Below are positions 1 to 5,738 of a stretch of 10,641 nt of DNA, piece by piece. Both the position numbers and the translations under genes were made by a program. Under the pieces are notes generated by a model. It saw only the letters and a list, made by a program, of their open reading frames with translations. It had not been told where the DNA came from and did no database searches. The stretch spans positions 1-10,641 of the forward strand of contig JAKMGS010000061.1 in assembly GCA_022424815.1 (NCBI GenBank). The letters run 5' to 3'. The stretch is from Schleiferiaceae bacterium. Its GTDB lineage: Bacteria > Bacteroidota > Bacteroidia > Flavobacteriales > Schleiferiaceae. Position 1 is the stretch's first letter, and each line of letters starts with the position of its first letter.

Positions 1-625
1 CCTTGGGATACTGCTCTTTGAGGTAGGCGATCCAACCCATCAGGGCGCTTAGGGGGGTGCCGATCTGGTGGGCGGTTTCCTTTGCCATACCGGTCCACAC
101 TTTGTTTTGCTCGCTGCGGCGCGCATTGGAAAAGGCCATATAGCTGATGAGCATGTAGATGCCTATGACGGCCAGTAGGATGAGCGGGTAGAGGCGGAGT
201 TTGGTCAGCAGGTTGGAGCCTTTGTAGTAAAGGTAGTTGGTTTCGCGATCCGCAAACTTATTTTCTAGAACCTCTCCTGAATTCTTAAATTCCTCCAGTT
301 TCCGCTGTAGGTATTTCTCAGGATTGGATTCGGGCACATTTAAATTCCTATGGGCAATAATCTCCCCTTCACTATTCGTAAGGATGACTGGAATGGTGGT
401 GTTATCCTGAATGATTTGGGTATAAAAGCTAAGGTTTGAATCATCTTCGGCGAAGAAAACCCCTTCGATAGCTTGGGCCCATAATTTGATTTTGCGTTCC
501 TCCTCATTTCGTAATTCCCCTAAGAAAGACTCGGTATACAACAGTGATGCGAATCCTATGATGGTTCCAAAGGAAATAATGGCAATTTTCCACCAAATTT
601 TACGTGTATATACATCGCTGTTCAT
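1..625 (-). CDS. Sensor histidine kinase, N-terminal part (cut by left edge)
   Basis: Continuous frame of 208 complete codons from an ATG at 625-623, running off the window. It is probably an inner-membrane two-component sensor kinase that autophosphorylates on His and passes the phosphate to a response regulator not seen here. Visible parts: a short cytoplasmic N-terminus, membrane segment 1 at about residues 11-30, a periplasmic sensor region at about 31-145 (with a PAS/Cache-like stretch around 78-95), membrane segment 2 at about 146-165, then the start of a HisKA dimerisation domain with the phospho-acceptor H186 in the motif KETAHQIGTPLSAL. Only about 15-20 residues separate membrane segment 2 from the H-box, so there is no HAMP domain. 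The residue after the His is Gln instead of the usual Glu/Asp, while Thr at His+4 is kept. The ATP-binding domain lies outside the window. The ligand and partner regulator are unknown. Family call is firm; the signal sensed cannot be inferred. Confidence 0.9.
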   Translation of the reverse strand, partial: MNSDVYTRKIWWKIAIISFGTIIGFASLLYTESFLGELRNEEERKIKLWAQAIEGVFFAEDDSNLSFYTQIIQDNTTIPVILTNSEGEIIAHRNLNVPESNPEKYLQRKLEEFKNSGEVLENKFADRETNYLYYKGSNLLTKLRLYPLILLAVIGIYMLISYMAFSNARRSEQNKVWTGMAKETAHQIGTPLSALMGWIAYLKEQYPK

Positions 626-630
626 GACTA

Positions 631-638
631 CTAAACTA
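631..638 (-). promoter_or_regulatory. Possible -7 box for the sensor kinase gene
   Basis: Read on the minus strand this is TAGTTTAG, one mismatch from the Bacteroidota -7 consensus TAnnTTTG. It ends 5 nt before the kinase ATG, the same distance as the perfect box in front of pdxJ. No -33 TTG element is obvious. Transcription from it would start at or within a few bases of the ATG. Because of the mismatch this is the weakest of the four boxes. Confidence 0.35.
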
Positions 639-650
639 TGGTTTCTTTGC

Positions 651-658
651 TACATTTG
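651..658 (+). promoter_or_regulatory. Bacteroidota-type -7 promoter box for the glycosyltransferase/pyrC cluster
   Basis: TACATTTG matches TAnnTTTG, the -7 element used by the primary sigma factor of Bacteroidota. It ends 6 nt before the chosen ATG at 665, so the predicted transcript would have a leader of only a few bases or none. The location also argues against the upstream in-frame ATG at 638, which would lie ahead of this box. I could not find a convincing -33 element at the expected distance. Confidence 0.5.
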
Positions 659-664
659 TCCTCT

Positions 665-1390
665 ATGTCGAACGCTTTAGTCATCATACCTACCTACAAC
701 GAGATTGAGAACATCAACAAGATGTTAGATACGGTTATGAATCTAAACGAACGCTTTGATGTTTTAATTGTTGATGACGGTTCTCCAGACGGAACGGCAG
801 AGGTTGTTAGAGACAAAATGGAAACATTTAAAGGTCGCATACATTTAGAGGAGCGAACGGGAAAATTAGGATTAGGAACGGCCTATATCCACGGGTTCAA
901 TTGGGCACTTGAGCGTGACTATCAATATATCTTCGAGATGGACTGTGATTTTTCCCATGATCCAAATGATCTCGGGCGTCTGAAAAAGGCATGTGAAGAT
1001 GGGGCTGATTTATCCATTGGATCTCGTTACGTCAAAGGGGTAAATGTGGTGAATTGGCCTATGAGTAGGGTATTACTTAGCTACTTTGCCTCGGTTTATG
1101 TTCGATTCATTACTAGGATGCCCATTCAAGATTCTACTGCTGGTTTTAAATGTTACCAGCGAACTACATTGGAACGCATTAACCTTGATAAGATTAATTT
1201 CGTGGGATATGCCTTCCAGATCGAGATGAAATTCAAAGTATGGAGGCATAAAATGTCAATCGTAGAGGTGCCAGTAATTTTCACGGACCGTACCGAAGGA
1301 CAATCTAAAATGTCAGGCGGTATCATCAAAGAAGCCATATTTGGCGTCATCAAACTCAAGCTTAAGAGCTGGTTTCAAAAATCTCATTAA
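665..1390 (+). CDS. Family 2 glycosyltransferase, polyprenol monophosphomannose synthase-like
   Basis: 241 aa. Predicted to transfer a sugar, probably mannose from GDP-mannose, to a polyprenyl phosphate at the cytoplasmic face of the inner membrane, giving a lipid-linked sugar donor for envelope glycosylation. Motifs of the dolichyl-phosphate mannosyltransferase branch of GT2: IPTYNE at residues 8-13, VDDGSPDGT at 36-44, the metal-binding D93-x-D95 in EMDCDFSHDP, GSRYVKG at 119-125, STAGFKCY near 154 and RTEGQSKMS near the C-terminus. There is no C-terminal transmembrane pair, so it resembles the short soluble or peripheral DPM1-like form. An in-frame ATG at 638 would add nine residues, but the one at 665 gives the usual family N-terminus and sits just after a TAnnTTTG box. 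First gene of a four-gene cluster, 14 nt ahead of pyrC. The exact sugar cannot be told from sequence. Confidence 0.88.
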   Translation: MSNALVIIPTYNEIENINKMLDTVMNLNERFDVLIVDDGSPDGTAEVVRDKMETFKGRIHLEERTGKLGLGTAYIHGFNWALERDYQYIFEMDCDFSHDPNDLGRLKKACEDGADLSIGSRYVKGVNVVNWPMSRVLLSYFASVYVRFITRMPIQDSTAGFKCYQRTTLERINLDKINFVGYAFQIEMKFKVWRHKMSIVEVPVIFTDRTEGQSKMSGGIIKEAIFGVIKLKLKSWFQKSH

Positions 1391-1404
1391 CACGACACAC
1401 AGTG

Positions 1405-2745
1405 ATGTTAAAATCATACCTCATTAAAAACGCACGAATGGTCAATGAGGGAGATATCCTTGAAGGAGATCTTCTCATTGAAAATGGACGAATTTCCAAG
1501 ATTGACACGAGTATTGGTCCAAGAAACTCAAACATCAAAATCATTGATGCAGAGGGTAAATTTTTAATCCCAGGGGTGATCGACGATCAAGTACACTTTC
1601 GTGAGCCTGGATTAACGCATAAGGGCGATATCGCATCAGAGAGTGCGGCAGCTGCAGCGGGTGGAATCACTTCTTACATAGAGCAGCCCAATACCAAGCC
1701 TGCGGCAACTACTATTGAAGAGTTGGAGAAGAAATATAGCCGTGCGGCTGAGGTAAGCTTGGCGAATTACAGCTTCAATATGGGAGCGACTAACGATAAT
1801 CTCGAAGAACTCAAGCGTGTATCTAAGACCGATGTCGCGGGGATTAAAATCTTCATGGGATCTTCGACAGGAAATATGTTGGTGGATGCTCAGAAAACGT
1901 TGGAAGGTATTTTCCAATTGGACCATCAACTCATCACCCACTGTGAAGACGAGGTAACGATTAAGGCAAATCTTGAAGCGGCCAAAGCACAGTACGGGGA
2001 CGATATTCCGATGAGTATGCACCCAAAAATTCGCAGCGAAAAAGCTTGTTTGCTCAGCTCCAGAACAGCGGTAGAAATGGCTAAGAAATACAACAGTCGT
2101 TTGCACGTATTTCACATTTCAACAGGGGTAGAGACAAAGCTATTCTCGAATAAAAAGCCTTTGGCAGAGAAGCGAATCACGTCTGAAGTTTGTGTGCATC
2201 ATTTATGGTTTGACGACAGCCAGTATGATAAGAAAGGAAGTTTGATTAAGTGGAACCCGGCAGTGAAGACGGCCGAAGACCGTGATCTCTTGTGGAAGGC
2301 CCTATTGGATAATCGCATTGATGTGATTGCCACAGATCATGCTCCGCATACAAAGGAGGAGAAAGCTAATGCCTACCTAAATGCTCCATCAGGCGGTCCT
2401 TTGGTGCAGCATGCACTTCCTGCCATGATGCAGAAGGTACACGACGGGGTGATGAATATAGAAACCTTAGTACAGAAGATGTGTCATAACCCCGCTATAT
2501 TGTTTCGCGTGGAAGATCGCGGTTTTTTGCGCGAGGGATATCATGCGGACTTGGTATTAGTAGACCCTAATCGACCTTGGAGTGTGAACAAAGACAATCT
2601 GCTATATAAATGCGGTTGGTCACCATTTGAAGGTACATTGTTTAAAAGCCGAGTCACACATACGTTTGTTGGTGGACACCTCGTTTATAAGGATGGACAG
2701 ATAGATCCGCTTGTTAAAGGATCGAGATTAAAATTCAACCGATAA
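1405..2745 (+). CDS. pyrC: Dihydroorotase
   Basis: 446 aa amidohydrolase. Catalyses the reversible cyclisation of N-carbamoyl-L-aspartate to dihydroorotate, step three of pyrimidine synthesis, in the cytoplasm. Landmarks: DDQVHFREPG at residues 60-69 (metal ligand H64, substrate Arg R66), K148 in GIKIF (the lysine carboxylated in this family), H179 in THCED, H237 in HVFHIS, and catalytic D311 in ATDHAPH. SGGPLVQH and the C-terminal CGWSPFEG are also typical. The first His of the usual HxH metal motif is Gln (Q62); from memory the Porphyromonas gingivalis enzyme has the same change, so it looks like a lineage trait. Start: a GTG at 1402 lies directly ahead of the ATG at 1405; I chose the ATG. 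There is no Shine-Dalgarno. The stop TAA is followed immediately by the next ATG, suggesting translational coupling. An allantoinase or hydantoinase is a less likely alternative. Confidence 0.93.
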   Translation: MLKSYLIKNARMVNEGDILEGDLLIENGRISKIDTSIGPRNSNIKIIDAEGKFLIPGVIDDQVHFREPGLTHKGDIASESAAAAAGGITSYIEQPNTKPAATTIEELEKKYSRAAEVSLANYSFNMGATNDNLEELKRVSKTDVAGIKIFMGSSTGNMLVDAQKTLEGIFQLDHQLITHCEDEVTIKANLEAAKAQYGDDIPMSMHPKIRSEKACLLSSRTAVEMAKKYNSRLHVFHISTGVETKLFSNKKPLAEKRITSEVCVHHLWFDDSQYDKKGSLIKWNPAVKTAEDRDLLWKALLDNRIDVIATDHAPHTKEEKANAYLNAPSGGPLVQHALPAMMQKVHDGVMNIETLVQKMCHNPAILFRVEDRGFLREGYHADLVLVDPNRPWSVNKDNLLYKCGWSPFEGTLFKSRVTHTFVGGHLVYKDGQIDPLVKGSRLKFNR

Positions 2746-3114
2746 ATGATACTGCGAAGGTTCTTAATTATTTGTGGCCTTTTCACCGCATTTGTATCTT
2801 GTCATTCAAGTAGTACTAAGATTCCCAATGATATACTATCTCCGGAGGAATTACTGCCTATAATGGTCGATGTTCATGTGGTGGAAGGTGCAAGAAATGG
2901 TGCCTTGATTCTAGGTGATACCAACGGCATTGAAGACTACTACGCCAAGATTTACGAGAAACACCAAATTACCGAACAACAGTTCAAAGAGACCTTTGCT
3001 TTTTATAGTTCACACCCTGATATTTTCATTCCAATTTATGAGGCTGTATTAGATTCTTTAAAGATCAACGGCGAACTATTGGGACGCAGAGGTGTTGAAG
3101 CTGATTATGACTAA
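2746..3114 (+). CDS. DUF4296 family lipoprotein
   Basis: 122 aa of unknown function. Residues 1-18 form a lipoprotein signal peptide (two Arg, hydrophobic core, then FVSC with lipidation Cys at residue 19). The mature part starts with Ser/Thr linker residues and then carries the DUF4296 pattern: ILSPEELLPIMVDVHVVEG at about 30-48, a YYAKIYEKHQIT segment near 65-76, then FKETFAFYSSHPD and IYEAVLDSL. It is predicted mostly alpha-helical. The residues after the Cys (HSSST) lack the acidic lipoprotein export signal known in some Bacteroidota, so a periplasm-facing location is more likely than the cell surface. It starts directly on the pyrC stop and its 3' end overlaps the next gene by 8 nt. As I recall, DUF4296 genes often follow pyrC in Flavobacteriia, but no function links them. 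Confidence 0.85.
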   Translation: MILRRFLIICGLFTAFVSCHSSSTKIPNDILSPEELLPIMVDVHVVEGARNGALILGDTNGIEDYYAKIYEKHQITEQQFKETFAFYSSHPDIFIPIYEAVLDSLKINGELLGRRGVEADYD

Positions 3115-3529
3115 AGTTGTTTTTGCCTCATTTTTCTTTTGTTTATGCAGCATCTCTTTGTGTGCTCAGGAACGCGGTATCAAACTTTGGGTGAGCGGAG
3201 CAGATACCTACCCAACAACATTGGCGTACGATATTATGGATGCTTCCGGGAACCGTATTACTGCGGATTTTGTACCCCTTAAGGATGCCAAGACTCCTGT
3301 AATTATCCCTGTTGATTTAGAGGGTAAGTTTGGTATGGTCATCTATGAGGACTCCAATGAAAACGAAGAATTGGATATGGGCGTCTTTGGACAGCCAACG
3401 GAGCGTTATGGATTTAGCAATGGAGCCTGGAAGTTTTTAGGCCGCCCGGAACACGCGGAAACTTTGGTGGCTCCAAAAGGAAATTGGACCGAACTGCGAA
3501 TGACCTTAAAAAGCGTGATGGACTATTAA
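3107..3529 (+). CDS. DUF2141 family exported protein
   Basis: 140 aa, function unknown. Residues 1-20 look like a Sec signal peptide with cleavage at CA|Q, leaving a mature protein of about 120 residues that is probably periplasmic or outer-membrane associated. Family signs are the beta-rich layout, MVIYEDSNENEELDMG (acidic, Asn-rich turn that could bind a divalent ion) at about 83-98, and the GQPTERYGFSNGA segment at about 101-113. The ATG at 3107 overlaps the end of the DUF4296 gene by 8 nt; a longer reading from GTG at 3092 is possible but would put five residues ahead of the signal peptide. Last gene of its cluster; its stop overlaps the stop of the convergent hydrolase gene. Family call is good, biological role unknown. 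Confidence 0.8.
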   Translation: MTKVVFASFFFCLCSISLCAQERGIKLWVSGADTYPTTLAYDIMDASGNRITADFVPLKDAKTPVIIPVDLEGKFGMVIYEDSNENEELDMGVFGQPTERYGFSNGAWKFLGRPEHAETLVAPKGNWTELRMTLKSVMDY

Positions 3530-4302
3530 AGTTCGTCTAGGAACGCTTCAATCATCTCTGAAAATGCTTCGCGCGCTTCCGCGTGCACCCAGTGACCGGC
3601 ATTGGCTATGGTCTTAATCTCAGCCTGAGAGAACAAATCGTAGATATGGTCGTGATCTGCCGGCTCAATATAGCCGCTCATGCCTCCCGCGACGAACAGC
3701 GTGGGCTGGTCGTAATACCCGAATTCAAGGGGCTCGCCGACAAAGGCAATCTGGGCTTCTAAAGCATTGAGGTTAAATCTGAAGGCGAAGGAACTCTTAT
3801 CCGTGCGGTACATGCTCTTTAAGAAAAACTGGCGAATGCCCGCGTTCGAAACGGTGCGGGAGAGTTGTGCTTCCGCGTCTGAACGCTTTTCTACCTTGGC
3901 AAAATCGATGGATTTCATGGCATCGATGTAGCCTTGATGGTGCACCGGGTAAGCCTTTGGGGCGATATCTACCACGATGAGTGCCCGAACGCGTGCAGGT
4001 CGAGATACGGCAAAGTGCATGGCCGTTTTTCCACCCATACTGTGTCCCAAGAGCACAGCACTTTCAATATTGTGCTGGTCTAAATAGGCTTCAAGGTCCG
4101 CGGCCATTGCATCGTAATTGTGCTCGGCCATATGTGGGCTGCGCCCGTGATTTCTCGCATCTACGGCATGCACCTGCCAACCAAGATTGGCCCAGTGCTT
4201 GGCGTGTGTGGCCCAATTATCTCCCATGCCGAACAAGCCGTGCAAAATGATTAAGGGCGCTCCTTCGCCGTAGATTTTCGAAAACAATGGGGTTACTTCC
4301 AT
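3526..4302 (-). CDS. Alpha/beta hydrolase, YbfF/ABHD11-like esterase
   Basis: 258 aa, cytoplasmic, no signal peptide. It belongs to the group of E. coli YbfF (254 aa), acyl esterases/thioesterases whose natural substrate is uncertain. Landmarks: HGLFGMGDNW at residues 21-30 (oxyanion-hole loop), VDARNHGRS at 47-55, nucleophile S88 in GHSMGG, D112 in VVDIAP (where YbfF has its acid, by recall) and H237 in AGHWVHAE, so the triad appears intact. I chose the ATG at 4302-4300; a TTG at 4320 would extend it by six residues. With that start the gene overlaps the 3' end of pdxJ by 10 nt, so the two are surely co-transcribed and probably translationally coupled. It has no evident link to vitamin B6 chemistry. 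The stop shares four bases with that of the convergent DUF2141 gene. Confidence 0.88.
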   Translation of the reverse strand: MEVTPLFSKIYGEGAPLIILHGLFGMGDNWATHAKHWANLGWQVHAVDARNHGRSPHMAEHNYDAMAADLEAYLDQHNIESAVLLGHSMGGKTAMHFAVSRPARVRALIVVDIAPKAYPVHHQGYIDAMKSIDFAKVEKRSDAEAQLSRTVSNAGIRQFFLKSMYRTDKSSFAFRFNLNALEAQIAFVGEPLEFGYYDQPTLFVAGGMSGYIEPADHDHIYDLFSQAEIKTIANAGHWVHAEAREAFSEMIEAFLDEL

Positions 4303-5033
4303 GCCGTCGGATTCAAGCAATTCAAGTATTGTTGAATGGTGTTGTGCAATCCCAGATAAAGGGCATCAGAAATCAAGGCATGACCTATGCTCACTTCGTC
4401 GAGATTGCCGTGTAACTGCTGTCCGAAATAGGCCAAATTCTCTAAGCTGAGGTCGTGACCCGCATTCACGCCCAGGCCGATGCTCTTGGCGAAGGCTGAA
4501 CTATCCACAAAGGGTGCCACAGCGGTCTCTCGGTTTTTTGAATATTGTACGGCATAGGATTCCGTGTACAGCTCAATGCGGTCTGTGCCAATGGCCTTTG
4601 CAGCCTCGATCAATGTTCGGTCGGTTTCAATAAAAATTGAGGTTCGAATACCTGCGTTTTTGAAGGTTTGGATCACCTCGGTCAAAAAATCTTTGTGGGC
4701 AATGGTATCCCAACCGGCATTGGAGGTCAGTACTCCCGGTGGATCAGGAACTAGGGTGACTTGCGCTGGTTTGTGCGCAAGAACCAGGTCTATGAATTCC
4801 TTATTGGGGTAGCCCTCGATATTAAATTCGGTGGTAATTGCTGGGGCCAATTCCGCTACGTCGCTATACCGAATATGGCGTTGGTCCGGGCGAGGGTGTA
4901 CGGTGATGCCTTCCGCACCGAAGCGCTCGCAATCTAATGCCACCTGCAAGACATTGGGCACATCGCCCCCTCGTGCATTGCGCAAAGTCGCGACTTTATT
5001 GATGTTGACGCTCAGTTTTGTGTGATTGTTCAT
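4293..5033 (-). CDS. pdxJ: Pyridoxine 5'-phosphate synthase
   Basis: 246 aa TIM-barrel enzyme, close to the family length of about 240. It condenses 1-deoxy-D-xylulose 5-phosphate with 3-amino-2-oxopropyl phosphate (made by PdxA) to give pyridoxine 5'-phosphate, the ring-forming step of the DXP-dependent vitamin B6 pathway. Motifs in order: LSVNINKVATLRNARGG at residues 7-23, GITVHPRPDQRHI at 42-54 (H46, H53), FNIEGYP with E73, VTLVPDPPGVLTSNAGWD, ELYTESYA, VNAGHD with H193 and VSIGHALISDAL at 214-225. These match the catalytic His-Glu-His set of the E. coli enzyme. The frame stays open upstream to 5174, but the ATG at 5033 gives the family N-terminus and lies 5 nt after a perfect TAnnTTTG box. 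First of a two-gene operon with the hydrolase; divergent from the CBS-nadK operon. Confidence 0.96.
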   Translation of the reverse strand: MNNHTKLSVNINKVATLRNARGGDVPNVLQVALDCERFGAEGITVHPRPDQRHIRYSDVAELAPAITTEFNIEGYPNKEFIDLVLAHKPAQVTLVPDPPGVLTSNAGWDTIAHKDFLTEVIQTFKNAGIRTSIFIETDRTLIEAAKAIGTDRIELYTESYAVQYSKNRETAVAPFVDSSAFAKSIGLGVNAGHDLSLENLAYFGQQLHGNLDEVSIGHALISDALYLGLHNTIQQYLNCLNPTAWK

Positions 5034-5038
5034 GGGTG

Positions 5039-5046
5039 CAAAACTA
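5039..5046 (-). promoter_or_regulatory. Bacteroidota-type -7 promoter box for pdxJ
   Basis: On the minus strand this reads TAGTTTTG, a full match to TAnnTTTG, ending 5 nt before the pdxJ ATG. Transcription would begin at or next to the start codon, so a leaderless mRNA is predicted. No clear TTG-type -33 element was found at the usual distance. The box lies 11 nt from the outward-facing box for the CBS gene, so the two polymerase sites must overlap. Confidence 0.5.
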
Positions 5047-5057
5047 AAGAAAAGACC

Positions 5058-5065
5058 TATGTTTG
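5058..5065 (+). promoter_or_regulatory. Bacteroidota-type -7 promoter box for the CBS-nadK-uppS-bamA operon
   Basis: TATGTTTG, a full match to TAnnTTTG, ending 7 nt before the ATG at 5073. It is the only candidate promoter I see for the five overlapping or abutting genes that follow. The short distance predicts a leader of about 2-4 nt. A -33 element is not evident and would have to lie over the start of pdxJ. Confidence 0.5.
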
Positions 5066-5072
5066 TGTAAGA

Positions 5073-5738
5073 ATGTTGCAAGAATCCATACATACCGAAC
5101 CCATTAGTCCATTGCGCCCTTCGGACAGCATTGTCGAGGCCTTGGATCACATGGAAGAATGGAAGCTGGCCCACCTGCCTCTGGTGGACGCCGGAGGAAC
5201 GTATTTGGGTTTAATCAGCGAGGATGCGCTATTGGCTGCAGCGAACGACCGCGCCAAGGTACATACCGTTCTCAACCCTGCCTTTGCTCCCAGCGTATTG
5301 CCTAAATCCCACGCCTTCGTAGTTATGGATGTTTGTACGCGAGACCGCATCACCATCATCCCTATCGTCAATACGAAAGGACTCTATGAAGGTGCTCATT
5401 TACTCACAGATGTTTTAGAATTCTTCCGCGGCACGCCGGCCTTGTCCCAGCCCGGGGCTATATTGGTGTTGTTCGCCCCGCTTTCTACCTACAGTTTAGC
5501 AGAAATTGCAAGTGTTGTGGAGCAAAACGACGCCAAGGTGTTGGCGACTTGGTTAACACAGACTAAGGCGGCATCTGATATCGAAATAATGCTGAAAATC
5601 AATGTAGAACACAGTGGCCCCATTGTTCAGTCCCTCCAGCGCTACGGCTACGAAATAGGCGGTATCTTTGGGGATAAGAACTTTGATGAAGATTACCAGC
5701 AACGGTATGACCATTTGATGAATTATTTGAAGTACTGA
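5073..5738 (+). CDS. CBS-domain pair protein with ACT-like C-terminal domain
   Basis: 221 aa, cytoplasmic, no membrane segment. Residues about 6-57 form a first CBS motif (SPLRPSDSIVEALDHMEEW, then HLPLVDAGGTYLGLISED) and about 60-117 a more degenerate second one (ending IPIVNTKGLYEGAHLLTDVLEF). CBS pairs usually bind adenine nucleotides such as AMP, ATP or SAM. Residues about 127-195 (GAILVLFAPL, a helix, two strands, then a helix with SGPIVQSLQRYGYEI) have the strand-helix pattern of an ACT-like domain. There is no catalytic or DNA-binding part, so a sensor or allosteric partner role is inferred. I chose the ATG at 5073; the frame is open from a GTG at 5022, but that would overlap pdxJ on the other strand and precede the promoter box. 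Its stop overlaps the nadK start by one base (TGATG). As I recall, this CBS gene next to nadK is widespread in Flavobacteriales; its target is unknown. Confidence 0.85.
   Translation: MLQESIHTEPISPLRPSDSIVEALDHMEEWKLAHLPLVDAGGTYLGLISEDALLAAANDRAKVHTVLNPAFAPSVLPKSHAFVVMDVCTRDRITIIPIVNTKGLYEGAHLLTDVLEFFRGTPALSQPGAILVLFAPLSTYSLAEIASVVEQNDAKVLATWLTQTKAASDIEIMLKINVEHSGPIVQSLQRYGYEIGGIFGDKNFDEDYQQRYDHLMNYLKY

Noticed and set aside
638..664. Longer glycosyltransferase start at the ATG at 638
   Set aside because: It adds nine residues not expected for the family and lies upstream of the TAnnTTTG box at 651-658; the ATG at 665 gives the standard N-terminus.
486..680. 64-codon plus-strand frame over the kinase 5' end
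   Set aside because: It is antisense to a clear kinase coding sequence and has no recognisable features.
1636..2115. 159-codon frame antisense to pyrC
   Set aside because: A long frame opposite a well-conserved gene, without motif or signal; typical shadow of coding DNA.
3570..3585. GC-rich hairpin (6-bp stem with a CTTC loop) near the convergent gene ends
   Set aside because: No T-run follows on either strand and the bases are codons of the hydrolase C-terminus; not a convincing terminator.
5022..5072. GTG start for the CBS gene
   Set aside because: It would overlap the pdxJ start on the other strand and precede the promoter box; the added residues look like translated spacer.
5034..5174. 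Open frame extending pdxJ 47 codons upstream
   Set aside because: This stretch is antisense to the CBS gene start, shows no PdxJ similarity, and is upstream of the pdxJ promoter box.
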